Source: Bacteroidales bacterium (lineage in GTDB: Bacteria > Bacteroidota > Bacteroidia > Bacteroidales > UBA4181). From it: 33,574 nucleotides of DNA. Shown here piece by piece: positions 1-6,728 of the stretch (positions are counted from its first letter, which is position 1; each line of letters begins with the position of its first letter). Where the stretch lies: assembly GCA_031265445.1 (NCBI GenBank), contig JAISCQ010000109.1, positions 1-33,574 of the forward strand, written 5' to 3'. The notes under the pieces were generated by a model. The model ran no database searches. It worked only from the letters and a program-made list of their open reading frames with translations, and was not told the DNA's origin. The translations under genes were made by a program, and so were the position numbers.

Positions 1-636
1 CAGTCGGCGATAACAGTAGCGTATTTAACGCCGGAAAATCTCGCAAGATTCGGCATCATGGGAAGTTCTCTCAGCTGGTACCAGACCGAATTTCTCCCCA
101 GGCACGGAACTTTCGTGGCGGCAGTGGACGACTGGACGAATCCGGCGGAACGGACTCCGACAAAAACCGCCGCGCTGACAACTGCGGAAAAGGCTTTTGT
201 GGCCGTGTACCGGCAGCTCTATACCGGCTATCTGAAAGGTAATCCGCTGGTTACCGACGAGGATCTGGTAGAGATGGGAATGCCCAAACGCCCTTCGGGA
301 GGGAAAACGCCTCCGCGGAAACCCGATACCCTCGTTGTCGCTACGGCGGATACCGCAAAGCCTGCTATCGTGACCGTCCATTACCGCGATGCAAAAAAGG
401 CGACCCGGGCGAAACCGAAAGGCGTACACGGCGCCGAGCTGGTATGGGTGATATCCGACGTTCCGCCGGTGGACTGGTTGCAGCTGGTTCACAGCGTTTT
501 TGACACGCACACCCCGGTGGAACTTGTCTTTACCGGAGAACAGAGGGGTAAAACGCTTTATTTCGCAATGAGGTGGGAAAATACCGTCGGCGAAAAAGGC
601 CCCTGGAGCGAGATATACAGCGCGATCATACCGTAA
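1..636 (+). CDS. Conserved hypothetical protein, 5' end cut by window edge
   Basis: The frame is open from base 1, and the residues before the first ATG (58) read as normal coding sequence. The gene therefore probably starts upstream, and 58 is an internal Met. About 211 codons are visible, ending at TAA 634-636. The middle holds a conserved-looking block (YRQLYTGYLKGNPLVTDEDL around residues 72-91). I associate this with uncharacterised Bacteroidota proteins of about 200-230 residues. The C-terminal ~100 residues look like a fibronectin-III-like beta sandwich (alternating hydrophobics, ending PWSEIYSAIIP). No catalytic motif or membrane segment is visible, and a signal peptide cannot be judged because the N-terminus is missing. 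A palindromic repeat cluster follows 41 bases after the stop. Function unknown. Confidence 0.75.
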   Translation, partial: QSAITVAYLTPENLARFGIMGSSLSWYQTEFLPRHGTFVAAVDDWTNPAERTPTKTAALTTAEKAFVAVYRQLYTGYLKGNPLVTDEDLVEMGMPKRPSGGKTPPRKPDTLVVATADTAKPAIVTVHYRDAKKATRAKPKGVHGAELVWVISDVPPVDWLQLVHSVFDTHTPVELVFTGEQRGKTLYFAMRWENTVGEKGPWSEIYSAIIP

Positions 637-677
637 CGGGGTCAAATATCTTTCCCGTTGATCCCGTTGTCCCTTTT

Positions 678-764
678 GACCCTGTCAGGTCTGTCGACCC
701 TGTCAGGTCATTGACGTAAGCTTACGTACCCCGACCTGACAGGGTCGTCAGACCTGTCAGGGTC
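678..764. repeat. Composite palindromic repeat cluster, copy 1 (CTGWCAGG family)
   Basis: Four 14-mers of the form GACCCTGTCAGGTC or its reverse complement lie at 678-691, 696-709, 733-746 and 751-764, separated by 4-5 nt. The perfect palindrome ACGTAAGCTTACGT (714-727) sits in the centre. The whole 87-bp block is close to a large palindrome. A nearly complete copy in the opposite orientation lies at 33197-33282, and half copies lie at 2675-2706 and 23575-23623. It lies between two genes and has no coding potential. As RNA or single-stranded DNA it could form several hairpins. Confidence 0.9.
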
Positions 765-841
765 AATAAGGAATAAGGAGCAAAAATAAATAAAGAATAA
801 GTAACAACCCATCATTTTTTTAACCATTCAATATCATATCC

Positions 842-2659
842 ATGAGAACCGTAAATTTTTTATCGGCGGCGATACTGGCCGCAACAGTCGCCGCTTCGTG
901 CAGCAGGAGCAGCGAAGACGTAACCGACAATGACCGCGTGGAGGTGAAATTCTCCGCCAGCACTGCCGAGATACAGACCCGCGTCACCGACAACAGTTGG
1001 ACAGTAAACGACCCCGTCGGCATTTACATGATCAAGGCCGATCCCGGCGCGCTTGCTGCCGGAAACATCGTTGAAGACGCCGGCAACAGGCAGTACGCAG
1101 CCTCCGCCGACGGAGCAGGCGCCGTATCGTTCACGCCGCAGCCGGGCGACGCCATCTACTACCCAGTGAGCGGCGACGTGGAGTTTATCGCCTATCACCC
1201 GTATGCGGCGACTGTACCGGCGGGTTTCAAGTTGCCGGTCAGCGTGGCTGTGCAAACCGACCCGTCGGCCATCGACGCGCTGTATGCAAAAACGAGCGGC
1301 GGCTACAACAAAAGTAAAAATCCGGTCGATCTTCAGTTCACGCACAGGTTGGTCAAGCTGGCGTTTAGCATCACGCGCGGCGAGGGCGTCATAGAATCGC
1401 TCGACAACCTGACGGTGAACATCACCGGCCAGCAAACCGAAGCGACGCTGGATCTGGTCGACGGGACAGTGGCTCCGGAAGGCGCAACAGCGGCCATCAC
1501 GGCGAACACCGTCGCGGACGGGTCTGCTTATGAAGCCATCGTACTGCCCAGCAGCAGCGTTGCGGGCATGACCTTTACCTTTACCACAGCCGCGGGAGGA
1601 GTGTACGAGGTGGCAGTACCCGCCGGCAGCTGGGCGTCGGGAAAGAAATATACCTATGAGGTAACCCTGAAAAGGAATGAAGCGGAAATCACCGGCACGG
1701 TCGGCGATTGGGGTAATGGCGGCAGTGAGACCGTTACAGCTACCCCCCCAAAAGAGTACGTTGTTGAAACGGTGTTCATCCCCAAAGGAACCTTCCTCAT
1801 GGGCAGTTCGAATGGTTCCGCCGTGGGCGGCGGAACGCCCGGTACAGATCCGAATGCAACGCCTGCCGAGCCGAACAGGTCTTCTAATGAAATACAGCAC
1901 AAAGTAACGCTCACCAAAGATTACCGGATGAGCAAATACCCGATCACCAATGCACAGTACGCCGCCTTCCTGAATGAGGGTGAGGTTGACGGGACAGGCG
2001 CAAATGCAGATATTCAAGGCGGACAGATATTGATACAGGCAAGCAGCGGCGGTTATGACTGGGGCCTGCACTATAACGCCGGCCAATGGGAGCCGGTGGC
2101 AGGCTATGAAAATCATCCTGTGATTTATGTAAGCTGGTATGGCGCGAAGGCTTACGCCGAATGGGCGGGCGGCGATTTGCCGACGGAGGCTCAGTGGGAA
2201 CGCGCGGCGCGCGGCGGCGTTGACAACATGCCTTTCGGCATAGGAGACGGCAAAGTACTGACCGGCGAAATGGCAAACTTTGATGGACGTTATCCTTATA
2301 ATTTCGACAGTGGCGGGCACAATAATAATCCGTCCGGCGTTTATTTGGCCCATACTACGGCAGTAGGTTCCTATCCGGCTTATGCCAATGCTTACGGATT
2401 GTATGACATGCACGGCAATGTATTTGAGTTGTGTTTGGATCAGTGGAACGGCTTTGACAATTATGCAGGTTTGCCGGCAACAGACCCTGAAGGTGCACTG
2501 ACCGGTTTGTACCGCGTGGTTCGCGGCGGCGGTTGGGACAACGGCTTTTCCTACTACTATGACGGCTACGCCCAGTACTGCCGCTCCGCTTGCCGTAGCT
2601 ACAACCAACCCTACGGCCGCTTCACCTACGTCGGCTTCCGCGTGGTGTTTTGTCCTTAG
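842..2659 (+). CDS. Fimbrillin-like / SUMF1-fold surface lipoprotein with DGR-like variable C-terminus
   Basis: The protein has 605 residues. The N-terminus is a lipoprotein signal peptide with a lipobox-type Cys at residue 20 (AASC), followed by a short polar Ser/Glu/Asp stretch that fits surface export in Bacteroidota. Residues ~30-300 resemble the Mfa-like/fimbrillin family, including an FTHRLVKL motif near residue 175. Residues ~308-603 form a formylglycine-generating-enzyme (SUMF1, C-type-lectin-like) domain starting VFIPKGTFLMGS, with the typical YDMHGNVFEL segment. True FGEs carry a Cys pair after the GGSW motif. Here that segment reads GGGWDNG, and the first Cys is absent, so a binding rather than enzymatic role is likely. 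The last ~40 residues match the layout of DGR variable regions. ATG 842 is the obvious start. Palindromic repeats flank both sides. I infer a surface adhesin or ligand-binding protein. Confidence 0.85.
   Translation: MRTVNFLSAAILAATVAASCSRSSEDVTDNDRVEVKFSASTAEIQTRVTDNSWTVNDPVGIYMIKADPGALAAGNIVEDAGNRQYAASADGAGAVSFTPQPGDAIYYPVSGDVEFIAYHPYAATVPAGFKLPVSVAVQTDPSAIDALYAKTSGGYNKSKNPVDLQFTHRLVKLAFSITRGEGVIESLDNLTVNITGQQTEATLDLVDGTVAPEGATAAITANTVADGSAYEAIVLPSSSVAGMTFTFTTAAGGVYEVAVPAGSWASGKKYTYEVTLKRNEAEITGTVGDWGNGGSETVTATPPKEYVVETVFIPKGTFLMGSSNGSAVGGGTPGTDPNATPAEPNRSSNEIQHKVTLTKDYRMSKYPITNAQYAAFLNEGEVDGTGANADIQGGQILIQASSGGYDWGLHYNAGQWEPVAGYENHPVIYVSWYGAKAYAEWAGGDLPTEAQWERAARGGVDNMPFGIGDGKVLTGEMANFDGRYPYNFDSGGHNNNPSGVYLAHTTAVGSYPAYANAYGLYDMHGNVFELCLDQWNGFDNYAGLPATDPEGALTGLYRVVRGGGWDNGFSYYYDGYAQYCRSACRSYNQPYGRFTYVGFRVVFCP
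2534..2641 (+). other. Candidate diversity-generating-retroelement variable region (VR)
   Basis: The 3' end of the lipoprotein gene encodes a fixed scaffold: GGGW, then A-x-x-C-R-S-A-x-R-x4-P-x-x-R-x3-V-G-F-R. The x positions are filled mostly by Y, F, S, D, N, G, T, Q and C. Nearly all of these codons end in C (TAC, TTC, GAC, AGC, GGC, TGC, AAC, ACC), as expected if AAC codons in a template were changed at adenines. The scaffold spacing matches known DGR target proteins with the lectin-like SUMF1 fold. No template repeat and no reverse transcriptase gene is visible in this window, so activity is unproven. Confidence 0.6.
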
Positions 2660-2674
2660 TTTAATTGCGGTTTT

Positions 2675-2706
2675 GACCCTGACAGGTCTGTCGACCCTGT
2701 CAGGTC
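2675..2706. repeat. CTGWCAGG-family inverted-repeat pair (half copy of the composite cluster)
   Basis: GACCCTGACAGGTC (2675-2688) and GACCCTGTCAGGTC (2693-2706) are separated by TGTC. They begin 16 bases after the stop of the variable lipoprotein gene and are preceded by GCGGTTTT. The same GCGGTTTT-plus-unit junction appears inverted at 33269-33290. A further degenerate unit, GACCTGTCAGG, lies at 2738-2748. As a hairpin just after the gene this could act as a terminator-like structure. Confidence 0.85.
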
Positions 2707-2757
2707 GGGCGCTGCTCCCACGCCGGTGCGAAGCGCTGACCTGTCAGGCTGCGTTGT

Positions 2758-2781
2758 AGAGACGTGGCATGCCACGTCTCT
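2758..2781. repeat. Perfect 24-bp palindrome (AGAGACGTGGCA arm), copy 1
   Basis: Each half is 12 nt (AGAGACGTGGCA and its exact reverse complement TGCCACGTCTCT), so the whole 24 bp is self-complementary. A second copy with a single mismatch lies 89 bp downstream. Similar GTAGAGACG... palindromes are scattered between genes in Bacteroidota and Cyanobacteria. No coding role. Confidence 0.9.
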
Positions 2782-2840
2782 GCTGACAGGGTCAATAAGA
2801 CTCCACCACCGCTGACAGGGTCTGTCGACCACTGTCAGGG
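2782..2840. repeat. Degenerate CTGWCAGG repeat units
   Basis: GCTGACAGGGTC occurs at 2782-2793 and again at 2811-2822. CCACTGTCAGGGT follows at 2829-2841. The phrase around 2803-2840 (CCACCGCTGACAGGGTC, then TGTCGACCACTGTCAGGG) closely resembles 33107-33140 and partly 33300-33336, so these are copies of one repeat family. Confidence 0.75.
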
Positions 2841-2846
2841 TAGCGT

Positions 2847-2870
2847 AGAGACGTGGCATGCCACGTCTGT
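2847..2870. repeat. 24-bp palindrome, copy 2 (one mismatch)
   Basis: It repeats the AGAGACGTGGCA / TGCCACGTCTCT palindrome of 2758-2781. One base differs near the 3' end (TGT for TCT), leaving 11 of 12 pairs in the arms. Confidence 0.85.
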
Positions 2871-2974
2871 TGGCAGACCCAAACAGGGCGAAATCAATTT
2901 GAATTGCACCCTTGCCATGATGAATTTTTGCATATTACATAAGAAATATTTTACTTTGGACTTATTTTCATTGT

Positions 2975-4342
2975 ATGAGTATCAGTCAGAAAATCAAGAA
3001 AATATTCAATCAGGTAAAGCATTTTGTCACCGACGAGGTGTGGAGTGTCCGGTTGGATGACTATCCGAAGCGCATTGCCCTTTTGTTGCGCTACCTGCGT
3101 GTGATCCTGGTGGCTTTCCGCAGGTTTGGCGAAGACAGGGTGCAGTTGCGCGCATCGGGACTTACGTTTTACTCGCTGTTGGCGCTGGTTCCCATATTGG
3201 CTATGGGTTTCGGTATTTCCAAGGGATTTGGGTTCGACAAGGATCTGGAGCAGAAGCTGGTCGACAACTTCAAGGGCCAGGAAGAAGTGCTGAACTGGCT
3301 GATTTCCTTTGCCCATTCGATGCTCGACAACACCCGGGGCGGGCTGATTGCCGGCGTGGGTTTGGCTGTGCTGTTCTGGTCGGTGATGAAGGTATTGAGT
3401 AACATAGAAAATTCGTTCAACGACATCTGGCAGATCAGGAAACACCGTTCATACGTCCGCAAGTTCACCGATTATATCTCGCTGATGCTGGTAGCGCCGG
3501 TACTCATCATCCTTGCCAGCAGCGGCAACGTATTTCTGGCAACGCAGCTGAGCAGAATTTCATCGCACATTGATATTGTAAACCTGAGTCCCTTCGTGGT
3601 TTCCCTCATGAAGCTGTTCCCGTATGTGATGATTTGGTTGCTGTTCACCTTGCTGTACATCATCATGCCCAACACCAAAGTGAAGTTCATGTCGGCCTTG
3701 CTTGCGGGGATTCTTGCAGGGACTGCCTTCCAGATTGTACAGTGGCTGTATATCGACCTGCAGCTGGGTATGTCGCGCAACAATGCCGTGTATGGCAGCT
3801 TCGCCTTCCTGCCGCTGCTGCTCATCTGGATGCAGGCCAGCTGGCTGATCGTGCTGCTGGGCGCCGAAGTATCGTTTGCCAACCAGAATATCGACCTGTA
3901 CGAGCTGGAAAACGAATCGCTGCAAATCAGTCCGTACGCGCATCGGGCATACAATATATTACTGCTCGAACGTATCGTGCGGCGTTTCATCAATGGGGAG
4001 AAACCGCAGACCGCACAGGAATTGGCAGGCAGGACGAAACTTCCGATCCGCCTCGTGCGCATGGTGATGGCCGATTTGTTAGCCGGCGACCTGGTTTTGG
4101 AGGTGTGTACCGTGAAGGAGAAAGTGCGGGCGTATGCGCCTGCCAAGGATGTTCAGAAATATACCATGAAATATATCATCGAGTCGCTGGACAAAAGCGG
4201 GAATAATCGCATCCTGAACAAACCGTCCGACGAGTTGTGGAAGGTATTGCATATCCAGGAAAAATTCCTGCAGGCTGTTGAACATGCGCCTGCTAACATC
4301 TTAATACAGGATTTGCCCAATTACCAAATAGAATCTAAATGA
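2975..4342 (+). CDS. YihY/BrkB family inner-membrane protein
   Basis: The 455-residue protein matches the YihY/BrkB family, once misnamed ribonuclease BN. Its typical early segment is RASGLTFYSLLALVPILAMGFGISKGFGF (residues ~56-84), followed by several hydrophobic helices. A central WSVMKVLSNIENSFNDIWQ block lies near residues 133-151, and a conserved YGSFAFLPLLLIWMQASWLIVLLGAE block lies near 272-297. The family usually ends soon after its last helix. Here about 150 extra cytoplasmic residues follow, including a winged-helix-like stretch (TAQELAGRTKLPIRLVRMVMADLL), as in many Bacteroidota members. The biochemical role of the family is not settled. A possible -7 element (TACTTTG, 2952-2958) lies just upstream. 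The stop codon overlaps the next gene's start (ATGA), so the two are probably translationally coupled. Confidence 0.88.
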   Translation: MSISQKIKKIFNQVKHFVTDEVWSVRLDDYPKRIALLLRYLRVILVAFRRFGEDRVQLRASGLTFYSLLALVPILAMGFGISKGFGFDKDLEQKLVDNFKGQEEVLNWLISFAHSMLDNTRGGLIAGVGLAVLFWSVMKVLSNIENSFNDIWQIRKHRSYVRKFTDYISLMLVAPVLIILASSGNVFLATQLSRISSHIDIVNLSPFVVSLMKLFPYVMIWLLFTLLYIIMPNTKVKFMSALLAGILAGTAFQIVQWLYIDLQLGMSRNNAVYGSFAFLPLLLIWMQASWLIVLLGAEVSFANQNIDLYELENESLQISPYAHRAYNILLLERIVRRFINGEKPQTAQELAGRTKLPIRLVRMVMADLLAGDLVLEVCTVKEKVRAYAPAKDVQKYTMKYIIESLDKSGNNRILNKPSDELWKVLHIQEKFLQAVEHAPANILIQDLPNYQIESK

Positions 4343-5139
4343 TGCGGAAACGGTTATTGATCGGTTGGCTGTTCGTTCTGCTGGCTGTAGCTGCGTACGG
4401 TCAAACAAAGAACAGGCGCGACGACGCCGGCCGCAAACAGGGTTACTGGGAGGCGGCGGACAGCAAAGGAGGGCTGGTATATTCCGGCTATTTCAGGGAC
4501 GACAAGCCTGTGGGCGAAATGAAACGCTATTATCCCACGGGCAAAGTACGTGTTATCATGAATTACGACAACAACAGTACAAAAGCCCGTGCGGTGTTTT
4601 TCTGGCAGAACGGCGAGCCGGCTGCAAAAGGCAATTATGTGGGAACCCGGCGTGACAGCGTGTGGCTTTATTACAGTTACTACACCAAAACAGTGTCGCA
4701 CCGTGCAGAATACATTGCAGGAAAGCATCACGGGAAAGAACAGAGTTTTTATCCGAACGGGAACGTAGCCGAAGAAACCATCTGGAAAAACGACCTGAAA
4801 AACGGGCCGTGGAAGCAGTTTTTCGAAAACGGGCAACCGAGATCGACCTGTACCTATGTCAACGACAAGCTGGACGGACTGTTCACAGCATATTTCCTCG
4901 ACGGAACGAAAGAAATTGAAGGCGTTTACCGTAACGATAAGCCCGATGGCGAATGGAAGCGTTACAACGAAAAAGGAAAACCGGTATCGACCGTCAGGTA
5001 TGCCAATGGCACAATCACCAACATGGACGAACTGGAAGCAGCCGAACAGGCGTTTTTCAGGAAACTGACGGAGCAGGAAGGCCGTATCAGGGAACCCAAC
5101 CTTGAAGATATGATGCGCGAAGCCCAACAAAACCGCTGA
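4339..5139 (+). CDS. Exported MORN-like / YwqK-type repeat protein
   Basis: The protein has 266 residues with a signal peptide (RLLIGWLFVLLAVAAYG, cleavage near residue 21). The rest is built of ~22-residue MORN-like units with G-x-W/x-Y-F/Y-x-N/D-G patterns, for example QGYWEAADSKGGLVYSGYFR, FYPNGNVAEETIWKNDLKNG and FFENGQPRSTCTYVNDKLDG. Database entries call this architecture a toxin-antitoxin YwqK family antitoxin. An antitoxin role is doubtful here: the protein is exported and its neighbours are membrane transport proteins, not a toxin. The start overlaps the brkB stop by 4 nt, and the next gene begins 10 bases after this stop, so a three-gene operon is likely. The C-terminal ~40 residues are charged and probably helical. 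Confidence 0.8.
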   Translation: MMRKRLLIGWLFVLLAVAAYGQTKNRRDDAGRKQGYWEAADSKGGLVYSGYFRDDKPVGEMKRYYPTGKVRVIMNYDNNSTKARAVFFWQNGEPAAKGNYVGTRRDSVWLYYSYYTKTVSHRAEYIAGKHHGKEQSFYPNGNVAEETIWKNDLKNGPWKQFFENGQPRSTCTYVNDKLDGLFTAYFLDGTKEIEGVYRNDKPDGEWKRYNEKGKPVSTVRYANGTITNMDELEAAEQAFFRKLTEQEGRIREPNLEDMMREAQQNR

Positions 5140-5149
5140 TAGAAACCCG

Positions 5150-5698
5150 ATGCGCCTTTACCTCGATGTATTTTTCACCTTTTTCCGCATTGGCGCCTTT
5201 ACCATTGGCGGCGGATACGCCATGATCCCGCTGGTGCAGAAGGAAGTGGTAGACCGGAAGAACTGGCTCGGCAAGGATGAATTTCTCGACACCCTTGCAA
5301 TAGCACAGTCTATGCCCGGCATACTGGCTGTAAACATTGCTATTTCTGTCGGATACAAATTACTTAAATGGAAAGGCAGCGTGGTGAGTTCTTTGGGTGC
5401 AATACTGCCTTCGTTCACGATCGTATTGCTGATTGCGATGTATTTTAGCGGGATACAGGCAAATCCCGTGGTCGAACGGATATTCAAGGGGATACGTCCG
5501 GCAGTGGTTGCATTGATCGCAGCGCCGGTATTCAATACAGCCAAACAAGCCAGAATCAATATCCGAACGGTATGGATACCGGTTACGGCAGCCCTGCTGA
5601 TATGGCTGCTCGGCGTATCGCCGGTGTTCGTTGTGCTTGGAGCCATTGCCGGCGGAATTGCCTGTAAGAAATTTATGGAACCTGATCACAAAAAGTAG
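5150..5698 (+). CDS. Half-size chromate transporter (CHR/ChrA family)
   Basis: The 182-residue membrane protein has the CHR-domain hallmarks: FFRIGAFTIGGGYAMIPLVQKEVV (residues ~11-34), the LAIAQSMPGILAVNIA block, and a late PAVVALIAAPVF segment. One CHR domain corresponds to half of the long two-domain ChrA transporters. Short CHR proteins are usually encoded as adjacent pairs that work together, but here no partner lies on either side. It may pair with a distant gene or act as a homo-oligomer. The substrate could be chromate or another oxyanion, and the family name alone does not prove chromate efflux. It is the third gene of the probable operon with the BrkB and MORN-like genes. Its last 26 bp overlap the 3' end of the convergent GSCFA gene. 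Confidence 0.88.
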   Translation: MRLYLDVFFTFFRIGAFTIGGGYAMIPLVQKEVVDRKNWLGKDEFLDTLAIAQSMPGILAVNIAISVGYKLLKWKGSVVSSLGAILPSFTIVLLIAMYFSGIQANPVVERIFKGIRPAVVALIAAPVFNTAKQARINIRTVWIPVTAALLIWLLGVSPVFVVLGAIAGGIACKKFMEPDHKK

Positions 5699-6728
5699 CC
5701 GCATCACTGTATGGACACAGCTTACAACAGGTTGCCTGTCTTTTCGATTCTTTCATTTTTTCAAACTGCCTGGTTTCTTCCGTAAAGTCGAACCGGAGAT
5801 ACTGCTGTTTCAGTTTCGAAATTTTTTCAAGGCAGCTGGCAGCGAATTTCCGGTACTCGGAAGTATGATGTATGGGCCGGTGCGCCGCTGCTTTTACGAT
5901 ATCCTCCACAGCCTTCATCGCTTGCAGCGTATCTTCCGTCATATAGCTTTCGCAGAAGCGTTTCCGGATGTAATGGATGGCTGTGTCGTTCGGATGTGTC
6001 ATGTCTTCGTTGTAGAAACGGTAATCACGCAACTCGTCCAGCACGATCTCATAAGCAGGAAAATAACCGGTATTCGCTACCTCACGGTTCAGCCGGTCGA
6101 CAGCCAGCAACAGTATCGCTTTGCTCAGTTGGTTCCCGTGAGCGCCGTCACGCAAGTGCCGTATCGGACTTACCGTGAATACAACTTTTACCGCAGGATT
6201 AAATTTTCGAAGCCCATCCACGGCTTCCTTCCAAATAGCACATATTTCATTTACATCAAACTGCGTGCGTTCGAAATCGGAAGCTGGGAATTTGTGGCAA
6301 TTAGCCACAATGCGGCTGTTGCTTTTCAGGCGATATGTCCACGCGGTGCCGAAGGTGACAAAAAGCCATTTTGCACGGGCCAATTGATCGTGTGCCCGGC
6401 TCAATTCGGCATTGATTCGCTCAAGACATACCGAAGCGACGGGATGTGAAAACCGCCCGTGATGGTCAAAATTGCACCACAGTTCATGATGGTATTGCAA
6501 TTCATCCTCTGTATAAGGGTTCCCGGTGATGATCCGTTCCAGGTTACGTGCTGCCGGGGCCGGTTGATATACAATTCCGAACGGGTTGAGTACGACATCG
6601 AATTTGAGCTGTTGCAACCGTACACCCAGGTTTTCAACAAAGCATGAGCCTAACATCAGGAATGGCGTGCCGTAATCAATCTTTTCAGGCGATTCGGTAC
6701 ATTTTACAACTGTTCTGAACAGTTCCAT
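5673..6728 (-). CDS. GSCFA-domain protein (SGNH-hydrolase-like)
   Basis: The 351-residue protein carries the family-defining GSCF motif at residues 27-30 (LMLGSCFVENLG), followed by NPFGIVYQP. A central FVTFGTAWTYR block and a VFTVSPIRHLRDGAHGNQLSKA block (residues ~190-211) are also present. GSCFA (PF08885) belongs to the SGNH hydrolase-like clan, so an esterase or acyltransferase chemistry is plausible, but no member function is known to me. There is no signal peptide. Its start lies 44 bp inside the 3' end of the upstream lipase gene, so the two are probably co-transcribed and coupled. The C-terminus ends with a small Cys-containing tail (CCKLCPYSDAATFC) whose meaning is unclear. Confidence 0.85.
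   Translation of the reverse strand: MELFRTVVKCTESPEKIDYGTPFLMLGSCFVENLGVRLQQLKFDVVLNPFGIVYQPAPAARNLERIITGNPYTEDELQYHHELWCNFDHHGRFSHPVASVCLERINAELSRAHDQLARAKWLFVTFGTAWTYRLKSNSRIVANCHKFPASDFERTQFDVNEICAIWKEAVDGLRKFNPAVKVVFTVSPIRHLRDGAHGNQLSKAILLLAVDRLNREVANTGYFPAYEIVLDELRDYRFYNEDMTHPNDTAIHYIRKRFCESYMTEDTLQAMKAVEDIVKAAAHRPIHHTSEYRKFAASCLEKISKLKQQYLRFDFTEETRQFEKMKESKRQATCCKLCPYSDAATFCDQVP

Noticed and set aside
58-636. ATG 58 as the true start of the first gene
   Set aside because: The frame is open and coding-like from base 1, so the gene is cut by the window edge.
860-2608. 582-codon open frame on the minus strand inside the variable lipoprotein gene
   Set aside because: It lies fully antisense to a gene with clear signal peptide and domains. 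Its translation shows no domain, and the openness follows from GC-rich third positions.
842-2659. Active formylglycine-generating enzyme (sulfatase maturation)
   Set aside because: The fold is right, but the first Cys expected after the GGSW-type motif is missing and the C-terminus looks diversified. No sulfatase gene lies nearby.
4339-5139. YwqK protein as the antitoxin of a toxin-antitoxin pair
   Set aside because: It has a signal peptide and no toxin gene beside it, so the database label is probably misleading here.
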